Positions 24,037 to 33,330 of a DNA stretch of 64,000 nucleotides are shown here, piece by piece (within the stretch, counting starts at the first letter, position 1; each line of letters starts with the position of its first letter). The notes beneath the pieces are model-generated. The model made no database searches. It saw only the letters and a list, made by a program, of their open reading frames with translations, and was not told where the DNA came from. The DNA is from CAYQCN01 sp964415975 (GTDB taxonomy: Bacteria > Patescibacteriota > Saccharimonadia > QS-5-54-17). Both the position numbers and the translations under genes were made by a program. The stretch is from assembly GCA_964415975.1 (NCBI GenBank), contig CAYQCN010000001.1:22388-86387 (forward strand). The letters run 5' to 3'.

Positions 24037-24702
24037 CTAGTGTTGATTATACCAGAAATCATTAAGCTCTTCGGATAATTCGGCACTATATGTAACACTC
24101 TGTTTCGTGACTGGATGGTTGAATTTAATACTTCTAGCATGAAGAAAATGCCGATTAAGTCGACCATCTGCGCTTCCATACAAGTCGTCTCCTACTACCG
24201 GATAACCCAGATAGCTTAGATGGACTCTTATTTGATGCATGCGGCCTGTTAAAGGTCTAACATCCAATAAACTCATATTACCTTTTTGCTCTAAAGTGCT
24301 GTATTGAGTGATAGATCGCTTTCCATTTGATCTGACGGCTCTTTTAAGCGGGTTCTTCACGTGACGACCTATAGGCAGGTCTAATTTTGCCTTAGGTGGT
24401 TCAATCAAACCATGTACTGCTGCAACATATACCTTTTTAACACTTCTTTTCTTGAACTGATTTTGCAAATATGACTTCACTTCTTTGTTGCGAGCTATTA
24501 TAACCACTCCTGAAGTATTTTTATCAAGTCTGTGGACTATACCTGGACGCAAGTAGTCATCATCAATAGTAAAGTCTTTTATGTAGTCTACTAATGTTGC
24601 GCTATTGTCGCCAGCATCTTTAGCATGTACTGTGAGGCCTGCTGGCTTATTAACTGCTAGTATGAAATCATCAGAACCTATGATTGTCGGCTGATTCAGC
24701 AT
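24037..24702 (-). CDS. RluA-family pseudouridine synthase
   Basis: 221 aa. It contains motif I DDFILAVNKPAGLTVH, the catalytic HRLDKNTSGVVIIA with Asp in RLD (near residue 59), and LTGRMHQIRVHLSYLGYPVVGDDLYG. The S4 domain found in RluC/RluD is missing; the protein begins directly with the catalytic domain, as in RluA. It isomerises uridine in rRNA and/or tRNA; the target site cannot be told. Confidence 0.9.
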   Translation of the reverse strand: MLNQPTIIGSDDFILAVNKPAGLTVHAKDAGDNSATLVDYIKDFTIDDDYLRPGIVHRLDKNTSGVVIIARNKEVKSYLQNQFKKRSVKKVYVAAVHGLIEPPKAKLDLPIGRHVKNPLKRAVRSNGKRSITQYSTLEQKGNMSLLDVRPLTGRMHQIRVHLSYLGYPVVGDDLYGSADGRLNRHFLHARSIKFNHPVTKQSVTYSAELSEELNDFWYNQH

Positions 24703-24726
24703 TTTTTGGTAGTAATATTGGCTGTA

Positions 24727-25125
24727 TTAGCGCTTTGTGAATTGAGGTGCTTTTCGTGCACGCTTAAGGCCATACTTTTTGCGCTCTTTAGCGCGCGGGT
24801 CTCTCATCAAATATCCTGCACGTTTCAGTGTGGATCGAAGCTCTGGGTCTAGTTCGACTAATGCGTTTGAAATCGCGAGTACAGCGGCATCGGCTTGACC
24901 ATTTAAACCGCCACCAGTTGCACGTAAAGTCACACGATAGTCGCCCTCTTTGTCTAATAGTTTTATTGGCTCATAAACTCTATTCTGAAGTCTCTCGTGA
25001 TTGAAATGTTGGTCTAGTGGTTTACCGTTAACTTCGATGCCTGCATTACCATCAGTATAAACCCTTGCCGTTACAACGGACTGTTTTCTTCTACCTACTC
25101 CATAAAAATATTGCTGCTTACTCAT
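24727..25125 (-). CDS. rpsI: 30S ribosomal protein S9
   Basis: 132 aa. QYFYGVGRRKQSVVTARVY at the N terminus, GGGLNGQADAAVLAISNAL, and the basic C-terminal tail ending RKAPQFTKR whose last Arg reaches the P-site tRNA. It overlaps rplM by 8 bp, the conserved L13-S9 pair. Confidence 0.98.
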   Translation of the reverse strand: MSKQQYFYGVGRRKQSVVTARVYTDGNAGIEVNGKPLDQHFNHERLQNRVYEPIKLLDKEGDYRVTLRATGGGLNGQADAAVLAISNALVELDPELRSTLKRAGYLMRDPRAKERKKYGLKRARKAPQFTKR

Positions 25126-25555
25126 TGTGCTCTCCTATCAGTTGTGGCTTCTGTGCTTCGTGTGGGTGGTCTTTGCCTGGGTATACTTTCAACCTTAATA
25201 GCCTTGGCTGTTTTAGTTTGTTTCCATCAATCATGCCAGACACTGCATGTTTGATTACAAACTCTGGGCTGTCATTTAATTGCTGCTGCAAGGTTTTAGT
25301 CTTTAATGCGCCAGCATAACCTGAGTGTCGATAATACTTTTTCTGAATCATCTTTTTGCCAGTAATCCGTACTTTGGAGGCATTGATTACTACCACATGG
25401 TCACCAGCGTCCACGTGCGGTGTGTAAGTTGGCTTTGATTTGCCAATCAGCAACTGTGAAATCTCAGATGCAAGACGACCTAATGTCTTGTCGGTAGCAT
25501 CAATTAAATACCAATGCCTCTTTACTTCTTGTGGCTTTTGGGCAAACGTTTTCAT
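25118..25555 (-). CDS. rplM: 50S ribosomal protein L13
   Basis: 145 aa. Typical HWYLIDATDKTLGRLASEIS, GDHVVVINASKVRITGKK, KKYYRHSGYAGALK and AVSGMIDGNKL blocks. It shares 4 bp with rplQ upstream, so the alpha operon continues into the L13-S9 pair without a break. Confidence 0.98.
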   Translation of the reverse strand: MKTFAQKPQEVKRHWYLIDATDKTLGRLASEISQLLIGKSKPTYTPHVDAGDHVVVINASKVRITGKKMIQKKYYRHSGYAGALKTKTLQQQLNDSPEFVIKHAVSGMIDGNKLKQPRLLRLKVYPGKDHPHEAQKPQLIGEHNE

Positions 25556-26022
25556 GAGGTCTTCTCCTCCGGCTTAGTGTCATCCATCTCCGCGGGCTCT
25601 ATTGAGTCATTGCTGCCATCGTCAGTTTCAACTTGAGATTCATTGACTTGAGTTTCGACTTCATCTGTGTCTATTACGAATGATATACGAGTTAGCTTGG
25701 CATTATCGCCACGTCGATAACCTGCAGCTTCTAATCTAGTGTAACCACCTGGCCTGTCTTTGTATCTTGGAGCTAATTCGTTGAATAATTTTGCAGCCGT
25801 GTCGTCAGTTTTGACTCTTGAGCGTATAAGCCGTCTGCGTGACTGTGTATCTTCCTTGGCTTTTGTTATTAGTTTCTCCACATGTGGCCTTAAGGCACGA
25901 GCTTTTGCATCGGTAGTTACTATACTCTCGTTTTGCACTAACGACTCAGTCAATGAACCTAGCAAGGCTCTACGCTGATCTCTCTTTCGTCCTAATTTGT
26001 GAGTTTGTGCACGTACCGCCAT
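25552..26022 (-). CDS. rplQ: 50S ribosomal protein L17 with acidic tail
   Basis: 156 aa. Core GRKRDQRRALLGSLTESLVQ, TDAKARALRPHVEKLITKAK and RPGGYTRLEAAGYRRGDNA. After about residue 120 there is an acidic low-complexity tail (about 35 aa, rich in Glu, Asp and Ser) absent from most L17. It shares one base with the rpoA stop. Confidence 0.96.
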   Translation of the reverse strand: MAVRAQTHKLGRKRDQRRALLGSLTESLVQNESIVTTDAKARALRPHVEKLITKAKEDTQSRRRLIRSRVKTDDTAAKLFNELAPRYKDRPGGYTRLEAAGYRRGDNAKLTRISFVIDTDEVETQVNESQVETDDGSNDSIEPAEMDDTKPEEKTS

Positions 26023-26933
26023 TATTTAAGCTCTAATTCCTTTAGCTTTGCAGCCACTTCTTCATATGCCTTAGCGCCAAAACCTTTAAGATTCTTTAGT
26101 TCACTATCGTCCAACTTCGCCAGCTCTCCGACAGTATTTATGTCGTTCTTTTGCAGGGCATTGGTGGTACGAGATGAAAGCTCTAAGTCGTCGAGGCCGA
26201 TGGCCAATTCTTCATCTGCTGGATCGTCATCATTGGCGTGCTGCTGTGGAGCGACATCTCCTCCAGTCAAAACCTCGAATTGCTGTACTAAAATTGTGGC
26301 TGCCTGCTCAATAGCGTCGCTGGGTGCAATAGTACCATCTGTCTCAACGTCGACAATAAGTTTATCTAAGTCAGTAACTTGACCGACTCGAGTGTTCTCT
26401 ACTTTATAACGCACTCGTTCAATGGGCGAATACATAGCGTCAAGGCCAATCATGTCCACTGGTAGCTGGGCCTGTCTTTCGTCTACAGTAGTGTAACCGC
26501 GACCTTTTTCTACTTGTATGGTCATCTCGAGTTTGGACTTGTCATTATCTAGTGTTGCTATATGCTGGTCTTGGTTTACTACTTCAACTTCAGAATTGGC
26601 TGTGATGTCAGCACCTGTCACTTGGCCTTTACCCTTTTTTGATATTTTCAACATCTGTGGTTCGTCACTATAAACTCTAAAATTTAGCCTTTTCAAGTTG
26701 AGAGTAATTTGCAAAACATCTTCTTTAATACCTTCTATAGTCGTAAACTCGTGCGAAGCGCCTTCTATGGAGAATGCTGTAGCGGCAGCCCCACTTAATG
26801 AAGATAAAAGCACTCTTCGTAGGGAGTTCCCCAGAGTAACACCATATCCGCGTTGAAGTGGCTCTACTGTAAATGTGGCGCTTTGGGGCGTCTCATTTGT
26901 TGCTTTTATATCTGGTATATGAATTGCTTGCAT
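26022..26933 (-). CDS. rpoA: RNA polymerase subunit alpha
   Basis: 303 aa. The N-terminal dimerisation domain has FTVEPLQRGYGVTLGNSLRR and LSSLSGAAATAFSIEG; the C-terminal domain (about 235-303) has LDDLELSSRTTNALQKNDI and the HhH motif LKNLKGFGAKAYEEV. It sits in the usual alpha operon after rpsD. A short acidic linker separates the domains. Confidence 0.98.
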   Translation of the reverse strand: MQAIHIPDIKATNETPQSATFTVEPLQRGYGVTLGNSLRRVLLSSLSGAAATAFSIEGASHEFTTIEGIKEDVLQITLNLKRLNFRVYSDEPQMLKISKKGKGQVTGADITANSEVEVVNQDQHIATLDNDKSKLEMTIQVEKGRGYTTVDERQAQLPVDMIGLDAMYSPIERVRYKVENTRVGQVTDLDKLIVDVETDGTIAPSDAIEQAATILVQQFEVLTGGDVAPQQHANDDDPADEELAIGLDDLELSSRTTNALQKNDINTVGELAKLDDSELKNLKGFGAKAYEEVAAKLKELELK

Positions 26934-26948
26934 AATGGCTCCTCTTTG

Positions 26949-27554
26949 TTATCTTGAGTAAAATTCAATTATTAACTGCTCATTTATATCTGGCTCGGCT
27001 TCTTCTCTGTTGGGTAGAGATGTTACTTTAGCCGTTTTCTTGGATTTGTTAAACGATAGCCAACTTAAATCCACATCGGTATCGGACTCTAGAGTTTGAA
27101 AATATGTATTCTTTTCACTTTTCGGACGAATTTTTATCTCATCACCAGGCTTTAATCTTATAGAAGGTATATCAACCCTGCGGCCATTTAGCAGAATATG
27201 GCCGTGCGTAACAAGCTGCCTAGCGGCTGGTCGACTTGGAGCCAGTTGCAGTCGATACACTGCATTATCTAACCTTAACTCTAGATATTGTAATAAAGTT
27301 TCACCTGTAACACCATTACTTCTTTCGGCCTCTTTAACTAGTCGCCTAAACTGCTTTTCAAGTAAGCCATATATTCGCTTAACCTTTTGTTTTTCACGAA
27401 GTTGCTGTCCATACTGTGTAGTTTTGCCACGTCTAGCACCCGCTTTTTCTCCAGGCAATGCCTTGCGCTTAACCATTACCTTATGTGCCTTGGGATGAAG
27501 AGCTACGCCTTCACGTCGGCTTCTTTTTACTATAGATTCTAAATCTCTTGCCAT
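26949..27554 (-). CDS. rpsD: 30S ribosomal protein S4
   Basis: 201 aa. S4 RNA-binding domain with LELRLDNAVYRLQLAPSRPA and HILLNGRRVDIPS. The N-terminal zinc-binding cysteines seen in many S4 proteins are absent, so this is the cysteine-free form. Primary 16S rRNA binder. One base separates it from rpsK. Confidence 0.98.
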   Translation of the reverse strand: MARDLESIVKRSRREGVALHPKAHKVMVKRKALPGEKAGARRGKTTQYGQQLREKQKVKRIYGLLEKQFRRLVKEAERSNGVTGETLLQYLELRLDNAVYRLQLAPSRPAARQLVTHGHILLNGRRVDIPSIRLKPGDEIKIRPKSEKNTYFQTLESDTDVDLSWLSFNKSKKTAKVTSLPNREEAEPDINEQLIIEFYSR

Positions 27555-27956
27555 CTATATCCTCCGCGCCTTTCTTGGTCGACAGCCATTATGAGGTATA
27601 CCAGTTGTATCCTTAATACTCTGCACCATTATGTCGGTATTCATTAAAGCTCTTATGGCAGCTTCTCGACCTTGGCCAATCCCGTTGACATAAACGTTAG
27701 CCTGCTTCATCTGAAAATCTTTAACCTTTTCAGCTGCAGCTTCACTGGCTATCTGGGCTGCATATGCTGTCCCTTTTCTTGAGCCTTTAAAACCAGAACT
27801 GCCAGCACTTGACCAAGCTAGTGTCTTACCATTTAGGTCAGTGAAAGTGACTATAGTGTTATTAAAAGTCGCTTGCACATAAATGCGTCCTGTTGGCACA
27901 TTCTTCTTCTGGCGCTTTTTGGGCTTGGATTTGGTGGTTGCTTTGGTTTGGGCCAT
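27555..27956 (-). CDS. rpsK: 30S ribosomal protein S11
   Basis: 133 aa. Conserved GRIYVQATFNNTIVTFTDLNG, GFKGSRKGTAYAAQ, GIGQGREAAIRAL and the C-terminal DTTGIPHNGCRPRKARRI. The N-terminal tail is short and Lys-rich. Standard place between rpsM and rpsD. Confidence 0.98.
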   Translation of the reverse strand: MAQTKATTKSKPKKRQKKNVPTGRIYVQATFNNTIVTFTDLNGKTLAWSSAGSSGFKGSRKGTAYAAQIASEAAAEKVKDFQMKQANVYVNGIGQGREAAIRALMNTDIMVQSIKDTTGIPHNGCRPRKARRI

Positions 27957-27972
27957 TGCTTCCTCTCTATAG

Positions 27973-28359
27973 TTACTTTAGTGATGGTGTTTTAGTCTTG
28001 GCTCCGCCCACTGCCATACGTCGTCCTCGCTTGGTACGTGCATTAGTGCGGGTTCTTTGCCCTCGAACCGGTAAGCCGCTCTTATGTCGCAAACCTCGGT
28101 AGCTGTTTATCTCTCTTAGCCGACTTATGTTCATTCTGCGTCTCTGGGCAAGATCTGCCTCAACCTCATAGCTGTCTTCTATAATTTCTCTTAACTTAGT
28201 TAACTCAGAATCATTTAAATCTTTAACACGCGTATCCACCGATACATCCGCCTTGTCAAGTATTTTTTTAGCTGAAGTGTTACCAATGCCATTTATGTAC
28301 GTTAATGCCACCACAACTCGCTTGTTGTCTGGTATGTTAATCCCTGCTACACGTGCCAT
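27973..28359 (-). CDS. rpsM: 30S ribosomal protein S13
   Basis: 128 aa. ARVAGINIPDNKRVVVALTYI, NGIGNTSAKKIL, RGLRHKSGLPVRGQRTRTNA and a basic tail near the P-site. Downstream of rpmJ with no gap. Confidence 0.98.
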   Translation of the reverse strand: MARVAGINIPDNKRVVVALTYINGIGNTSAKKILDKADVSVDTRVKDLNDSELTKLREIIEDSYEVEADLAQRRRMNISRLREINSYRGLRHKSGLPVRGQRTRTNARTKRGRRMAVGGAKTKTPSLK

Positions 28360-28473
28360 CTATCCCTGCCTCTGCTTATGTTTAGGGTTAGAGCATACAA
28401 CACGTACAACACCTTCACGGCGTATAACTTTGCAACGGGCGCACATTGGTTTAACACTTGCTCTTACCTTCAT
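28360..28473 (-). CDS. rpmJ: 50S ribosomal protein L36
   Basis: 37 aa, [20 protein letters not shown], with the zinc ligands CARC...C...H. Two ATG codons stand in tandem (28474-28476 and 28471-28473); the second gives the canonical start and better spacing from AAAGG. The stop shares a base boundary with the rpsM start. Too short for simple ORF filters but clear by sequence. Confidence 0.95.
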   Translation of the reverse strand: MKVRASVKPMCARCKVIRREGVVRVVCSNPKHKQRQG

Positions 28474-28485
28474 CATTAACCTTTA

Positions 28486-28707
28486 TTATTTATGCCGATA
28501 TGTTATACGGCCTTTTGTTAAATCATACGGTGTCATCTCCACAGTTACCTTATCTCCTGGCACTATTTTGATGTAGTACATCCGCATCTTTCCAGCAATT
28601 ATCCCAAGTACCTCGTGTCCGTTGTCAAGACGCACCTTAAACTGTGCGTTTGGGAGTGTCTCTAGGACAGTTCCTTCAAACTCGATTACTTCTTTATTGC
28701 TGGCCAT
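28486..28707 (-). CDS. infA: Translation initiation factor IF-1
   Basis: 73 aa, OB fold: [56 protein letters not shown]. It binds the ribosomal A site at initiation. adk and map, usual between secY and infA, are absent here. A promoter directly upstream starts the alpha block. Confidence 0.98.
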   Translation of the reverse strand: MASNKEVIEFEGTVLETLPNAQFKVRLDNGHEVLGIIAGKMRMYYIKIVPGDKVTVEMTPYDLTKGRITYRHK

Positions 28708-28722
28708 AAACTACAATCCATA

Positions 28723-28751
28723 ATTATACTTTTCAATATCACTGCTGTAAA
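28723..28751 (-). promoter_or_regulatory. Promoter of infA-rpmJ-rpsMKD-rpoA
   Basis: -35 TTTACA (28746-28751), 17-bp spacer, -10 TATAAT (28723-28728), 16 bp before the infA start, giving a very short leader (about 10 nt) or none. Confidence 0.8.
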
Positions 28752-28808
28752 CCCCTAACTCCGTTATTTTTGACATTATATCAGAACGTATTGTTATTAA
28801 CCCCATAC

Positions 28809-30119
28809 TTACTTCTCATATGTCGCGTTAATGAGTTGCGAATCAAGTTGTCTCATAGTCTGTACCCCGACGCTGACTACAATCAAAAGTCCGGTTCCAC
28901 CAAAAGTCAACAATTCACTGCCCGTAAGTCTCTCGCCAATAAATGGCATAATTGCGATTACGCCCAAGCTAATAGCCCCGAACAGTGTCACACGATTTAC
29001 TATACGCTTAATATATTCTTCGGTCTGCTTGCCTGGGCGTATGCCAGGTATAAAGCCGCCTTGCTTTTGTAAATTCTCAGCTATGTCTTTAGGATTGAAA
29101 ACTATACCAGTGTAGAAGAAGGTGAAAGCCACAACTAATAGGAAATAGGTCACAGCGTAAATAATGCTAGAAGGATCGAACCATACAGTTAAGTTAGTAG
29201 CTAGATTTTGCAAGAATTCTGAATTGGCATTACTAAAAAGTTGGCCGGCAAATGTTGGCACCGATAGGAAGGCTACGGCAAAGATTATCGGTATCACGCC
29301 TGCAGTAAGCAATCTTATAGGTAGCTCTGATTCAACACCTCCATACCCACTACGCTGAGTGCGCTTGGCATATGATATCTTGACTGTGCGTTGGGCTTCA
29401 TTGAGTTTGACTATTAAGTAAGTTGTAACCAGTGCGGCTGCAGCAAAGATAAAGACCTGTCCGGCTTGTTCAGGTGTGGTTTCAATCAGAGATATAGCTT
29501 GCGATATTATCCCGGGTAATTGGGCTATAATACTTGATGCAATCAATATAGAAATACCGTTTCCAATACCTTTCTCACTGATTAGCTCACCGAGCCACAT
29601 TAATAACATACTTCCGGCGGTGATAGTGGTCACCATTACGAACCATTCAACCAGACTTGGGCTGCCAATTATATCGACTTGACCGACATCAATCGCCAAC
29701 TGTCTTATGAAGAAAATTGTGCCTACAGACTGGCCTATTGCTAAGGGTAAAGTTAGATACCGGGTGTATTGATTTATTTTTCGCCTACCCTCTTCGCCTT
29801 CATTTTGTTTTAGGTTCTTAATCTTGGGTGAAACCTGAGTCATCAGCTGCATGATAATGCTCGCATTAATGTAGGGAATTAGACCTAGCAGGGCAATTGA
29901 AAAGTTGGCAATTGTACCACCGGAAAACAGATCTATAAGGCCAAAGAAACGGTTAGTCTGCAATAAATCTTGTAGAAAATTGCTTAGTGTGGCCGCATCA
30001 GCAATCGGAATCGGTATGTGGGCAAGCACCCTAAATAGCAATACTATAAAAAATACAGCTAAAAGTTTTTTTCTAATTTCAGGGTTTGTAAAAAGTTGCT
30101 TAAAACGTCCGTTTTGCAT
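28809..30119 (-). CDS. secY: Preprotein translocase subunit SecY
   Basis: 436 aa, ten membrane helices. It starts MQNGRFKQLFTNPEIRKKLL and contains GLIPYINASIIMQLMTQ, ISEKGIGNGISILI and the cytosolic loop SYAKRTQRSGYGG, which contacts SecA and the ribosome, then GFIPGIRPGKQTEEYI. It is the last gene of the spc block; 101 bp separate it from infA. Confidence 0.98.
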   Translation of the reverse strand: MQNGRFKQLFTNPEIRKKLLAVFFIVLLFRVLAHIPIPIADAATLSNFLQDLLQTNRFFGLIDLFSGGTIANFSIALLGLIPYINASIIMQLMTQVSPKIKNLKQNEGEEGRRKINQYTRYLTLPLAIGQSVGTIFFIRQLAIDVGQVDIIGSPSLVEWFVMVTTITAGSMLLMWLGELISEKGIGNGISILIASSIIAQLPGIISQAISLIETTPEQAGQVFIFAAAALVTTYLIVKLNEAQRTVKISYAKRTQRSGYGGVESELPIRLLTAGVIPIIFAVAFLSVPTFAGQLFSNANSEFLQNLATNLTVWFDPSSIIYAVTYFLLVVAFTFFYTGIVFNPKDIAENLQKQGGFIPGIRPGKQTEEYIKRIVNRVTLFGAISLGVIAIMPFIGERLTGSELLTFGGTGLLIVVSVGVQTMRQLDSQLINATYEK

Positions 30120-30123
30120 ATTT

Positions 30124-30564
30124 TTATTTGCGACCTGTTTTTACACTACCGCCTGCTTCACTTACGGTTTTGGCTGCTGATTCACTAGACTTGTCCACTA
30201 TTACGTCTAGCTTAATGTCTAGTTTGCCTCTGTTTAAAAGTTTGACTTCTCGGGCCTGCTTACTTACAATTCCTGCCTTCTTAAGCTCTTTGATGCTGAT
30301 TACTTCGCCCTCGCCAAATCTATTTAGCTGGTCTGTGTGTACTACTTCAGGTTTTATCTTGTAATTCTTGAAGCCTCGGCTTTTAGGTATGCGCTTCATG
30401 TAGGGGTTTTGTCCGCCTTCAAAACCCGGCCTTACACTGCCGCCACTACGGGAGTTTTGACCATCCATTCCTCGGCCGGCAGTCTTACCCATGCCGCTTC
30501 CAGTTCCTCGTCCTGCTCTTTTTGCAGTTTTCTTCTTGGTAGTCTTTAGTTCGTGTATTTTCAT
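30124..30564 (-). CDS. rplO: 50S ribosomal protein L15
   Basis: 146 aa. Glycine-rich N terminus with KRAGRGTGSGMGKTAGRGMD and NSRSGGSVRPGFEGGQNPYM, then a globular domain ending in VSEAGGSVKTGRK. It directly overlaps rpsE by 4 bp; rpmD (L30), which normally lies between them, is absent. Confidence 0.97.
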   Translation of the reverse strand: MKIHELKTTKKKTAKRAGRGTGSGMGKTAGRGMDGQNSRSGGSVRPGFEGGQNPYMKRIPKSRGFKNYKIKPEVVHTDQLNRFGEGEVISIKELKKAGIVSKQAREVKLLNRGKLDIKLDVIVDKSSESAAKTVSEAGGSVKTGRK

Positions 30565-31031
30565 TTTTTATCCTCACGTGGTGGTAATATTTGACTTAGT
30601 GCCTTTAATGTTGCATAACTACAGTTAATTTTATTTGAAGAGCCTAGTGATTTCGTCAATATGTTGGTGAAACCGGCCACTTCCAATACATCACGCACTG
30701 CTCCACCAGCAATAAGTCCGGTTCCAGGGCCTGCTGGCTTAAGTAATACTTCCGCTCCTGAATGTTTAGATTGGACCGTGTGCGGTACAGTGCCATCTTC
30801 GATGCCTACAGTCTGCATGCTCTTTTTGGCCTGATCTGAGGCTTTGTTGATTGCAGTTGTGACATCATCACCTTTGGCTGTAGCCACTCCAACCTGTCCT
30901 TTACCATCTCCGACCGCCACTAAGGCTCTAAACCTAAATCGCCTCCCCCCTTTAACGACACGTGCTACTCGATCAATCTCTATAACACGTTCCTGCAATT
31001 CTGGTGTGGTCTGTAATTCTTCTGGATTCAT
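30561..31031 (-). CDS. rpsE: 30S ribosomal protein S5
   Basis: 156 aa. RVAKVVKGGRRFRF-type motif (RVARVVKGGRRFRFRALVAV), GDGKGQVGVATAKGDDV, LKPAGPGTGLIAGGAVRDVL and GSSNKINCSYATLKAL. Contributes to decoding accuracy with S4. Start and stop overlap neighbours. Confidence 0.98.
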   Translation of the reverse strand: MNPEELQTTPELQERVIEIDRVARVVKGGRRFRFRALVAVGDGKGQVGVATAKGDDVTTAINKASDQAKKSMQTVGIEDGTVPHTVQSKHSGAEVLLKPAGPGTGLIAGGAVRDVLEVAGFTNILTKSLGSSNKINCSYATLKALSQILPPREDKK

Positions 31032-31360
31032 TAAAACTCCAATCCTTGCTTACGCGCCGACTCGGATAAGGCGGCAACTCGACCATGATAACGTCGACTG
31101 CGTCGATCAAGTACAACCTTGTCTATTTTGGCTTTCTTAGCTTTTTTAGCAATGTCAGCACCGACCCATTCGGCTTTATCTGTCAGGCTGCCTTTTTCTT
31201 GGCTAACAGTAGATGTACTGAAGGCCAAAGTTTCAGCAGAATCATCGTTTATTATCTGGGCACTAACATGCTTATTGGATATATTTACACACAACCTAGG
31301 CCGTTCTGTGGTACCACGGATCTGACGCTTTACTCGGTTTAGCCTTCTTTCTTTGGTCAT
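31031..31360 (-). CDS. rplR: 50S ribosomal protein L18
   Basis: 109 aa. RVKRQIRGTTERPRLCVNIS, HVSAQIINDD, LDRRSRRYHGRVAALSESAR and terminal GLEF. Binds 5S rRNA with L5. One base shared with rpsE, 4 bp with rplF. Confidence 0.97.
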   Translation of the reverse strand: MTKERRLNRVKRQIRGTTERPRLCVNISNKHVSAQIINDDSAETLAFSTSTVSQEKGSLTDKAEWVGADIAKKAKKAKIDKVVLDRRSRRYHGRVAALSESARKQGLEF

Positions 31361-31899
31361 TTGCCTGCTCCTGCTGCCTTACCAGCTTTTCGTATTATTC
31401 TTTCATCTGCATATTTTACGCCTTTTCCTTTGTAAGGTTCGGGGGGTCGTAGCGCCCTTATCTCAGAGGCAACCTGTCCTACTAGCTGTTTACTTATCCC
31501 GCTTATTGTCAATGTGTTGCCATTGTTGCTAGCTTCCACGCCTTCAGGCAATGTTATTTCTTGTGGATGTGAGTATCCTAAGCTCAAAATAACCTTGTTG
31601 CCACTAACGTCGACTTTAAATCCAACACCTTCTACATTCAATACTTTTGAAAATCCTTCTGAGACTCCATGCACGGCATTGGCTATTAAGGTTCTTTGCA
31701 GGCCGTGTCTTGAGCGGGTCTCTCTTTCATCATCAACTCTTTCAACCAATAATTGATCGTCTTCATGCTTAATCTTCATGCCTTTTTGAATCGGCACAAC
31801 TAGCTCACCCTTAGCGCCACGAACTTGCATCTCATTATCTTTGATTTCGATATCGACACTACTTGGTACTGGTATAAATTTGTATCCTACTCTACTCAT
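31357..31899 (-). CDS. rplF: 50S ribosomal protein L6
   Basis: 180 aa. Two repeated domains; GVEVGFKVDVSGNKV-like core seen as EGVGFKVDVSGNKVILSLGY and the C-terminal PPEPYKGKGVKYADERI next to the sarcin-ricin loop. 4 bp from rpsH. Confidence 0.97.
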   Translation of the reverse strand: MSRVGYKFIPVPSSVDIEIKDNEMQVRGAKGELVVPIQKGMKIKHEDDQLLVERVDDERETRSRHGLQRTLIANAVHGVSEGFSKVLNVEGVGFKVDVSGNKVILSLGYSHPQEITLPEGVEASNNGNTLTISGISKQLVGQVASEIRALRPPEPYKGKGVKYADERIIRKAGKAAGAGK

Positions 31900-31903
31900 A
31901 GCG

Positions 31904-32296
31904 TTACCAAACCTTGCACATTAATTCGCCACCAATGCCATCTTTTCTAGCCTTGTCATCATCAACGATGCCGCTAGAAGTAGAAATGATGGCTATACCT
32001 CTTCCCCTAAGAACACGGGGCACTTCGTCCGATGACACATAGACTCTCCTGCCGGGCTTTGATACACGTTGCAACTGCGTAATACGGTTGGTGTTGTTGT
32101 CGCTACGTAGTGTAAGTTGTATCTCTGTCTTGGGTTCATTTACCAACTCTAAATCTTCTATATAGCCGTTGTCTTTAAGTACATTGGCAATGGCTTCTTT
32201 CGCTTTCGAATAAGGTATTAGAGCATGCTTTTTGTTGACAGCATTCGCATTTCTGATTCTGGTTAACATGTCTGCAATAGGATCAGTCATTACCAA
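31904..32296 (-). CDS. rpsH: 30S ribosomal protein S8
   Basis: 130 aa. [18 protein letters not shown] near the N terminus (a second Met, two codons in, is the alternative start), [19 protein letters not shown] and [19 protein letters not shown]. Binds the 16S central domain and, in E. coli, represses the spc operon. Confidence 0.97.
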   Translation of the reverse strand: MVMTDPIADMLTRIRNANAVNKKHALIPYSKAKEAIANVLKDNGYIEDLELVNEPKTEIQLTLRSDNNTNRITQLQRVSKPGRRVYVSSDEVPRVLRGRGIAIISTSSGIVDDDKARKDGIGGELMCKVW

Positions 32297-32481
32297 CTCG
32301 CTTTCGTTACACCTGGTATTTTACCTTCACTTGCCATCTCGCGAAAACAAATACGGCATAAACCAAACTGTCTCATATAAGCTCTTGAACGTCCGCATTT
32401 ATTGCATCTGTTTACTTTACGGGTGCTGAATTTAGGCTTTCGCTGGGCTTTAACTACTAATGCTTTTCTAGCCATTTTCAC
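32290..32481 (-). CDS. rpsN: 30S ribosomal protein S14, zinc-binding type (S14Z)
   Basis: 63 aa. Zinc site [20 protein letters not shown] (residues about 25-44), then [19 protein letters not shown]. The short zinc form rather than the 100-aa form. Overlaps rpsH and rplE. Confidence 0.97.
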   Translation of the reverse strand: MKMARKALVVKAQRKPKFSTRKVNRCNKCGRSRAYMRQFGLCRICFREMASEGKIPGVTKASW

Positions 32482-33016
32482 TCCTCTCGAATGGGAACCC
32501 TAGCGCGCCCAATAGTGCACGTGCGTGTTCTGGGCTGCTGTTGGTTATAACGTTTATCTGTACACCATGAGACACATTGTTGTCTTCATAGGTAAGTTCG
32601 GGGAAAACACCCTGATCAGGCAGTCCTATACTGTAGTTTCCTTGAGGATCAAATGATTTTTCAGGCAATCCTCTAAAATCACGTGTTCTAGGCAGAACTA
32701 CTGTTATAAGTCGGTCTAAGAACTCGTACATATGTGAACCTCGTAACGTTACCTTTACACCTATTTCGTTGCCTTCACGCAGCTTAAAACCTGCAACACT
32801 TTGCTTAGCTTTTGCTGTTACCGGCTCTTGACCTGTCACCTTCCGCAAAGTGTTTTTAGCTGTTTCGAGCACTCTGGCATCTTGCAAGGCACGTCCTGTA
32901 CCTACATTTAAAACTACCTTTTCTATGCGCGGCACCTCATGTAAGTTACTAAGTTCTAGCTCTTGCTTGAGCCTTGCCGCTACATCGTTCTGGTATTGTT
33001 CTTTTAGTCTACTCAC
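32468..33016 (-). CDS. rplE: 50S ribosomal protein L5
   Basis: 182 aa. [48 protein letters not shown] and [19 protein letters not shown]. Binds 5S rRNA and contacts P-site tRNA. One base shared with rplX. Confidence 0.98.
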   Translation of the reverse strand: MSRLKEQYQNDVAARLKQELELSNLHEVPRIEKVVLNVGTGRALQDARVLETAKNTLRKVTGQEPVTAKAKQSVAGFKLREGNEIGVKVTLRGSHMYEFLDRLITVVLPRTRDFRGLPEKSFDPQGNYSIGLPDQGVFPELTYEDNNVSHGVQINVITNSSPEHARALLGALGFPFERSENG

Positions 33017-33330
33017 TATTTGACTTCCTTATTATTAGCTTGGCGATATACACGCTTTTTTGCACCATCCTTTTGGACATAGCCAACTCTTGATGATCGG
33101 CTGCCATCATCTGGATGCACCAACCCAACATTGCTCACATCTAAAGGCACAGACACATCTACGATGCCACCTTTGGGTTGTTTTTGGGTTGGCTTTATGT
33201 GACGTTTCAATACGTTTATACCATCTATTTCTACCTTGTTCAAGTCAGGGTAGGTTCTTGTTACAGTACCCGTACGACCTTTATCTTTTCCTGCTAGTAC
33301 TATTACATTGTCGCCCTTTTTAATTTTCAT
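33016..33330 (-). CDS. rplX: 50S ribosomal protein L24
   Basis: 104 aa with KOW motif KKGDNVIVLAGKDKGRTGTV, then VEIDGINVLKRHIKPTQ and GIVDVSVPLDVSNVGLV. Early assembly protein. Confidence 0.98.
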   Translation of the reverse strand: MKIKKGDNVIVLAGKDKGRTGTVTRTYPDLNKVEIDGINVLKRHIKPTQKQPKGGIVDVSVPLDVSNVGLVHPDDGSRSSRVGYVQKDGAKKRVYRQANNKEVK

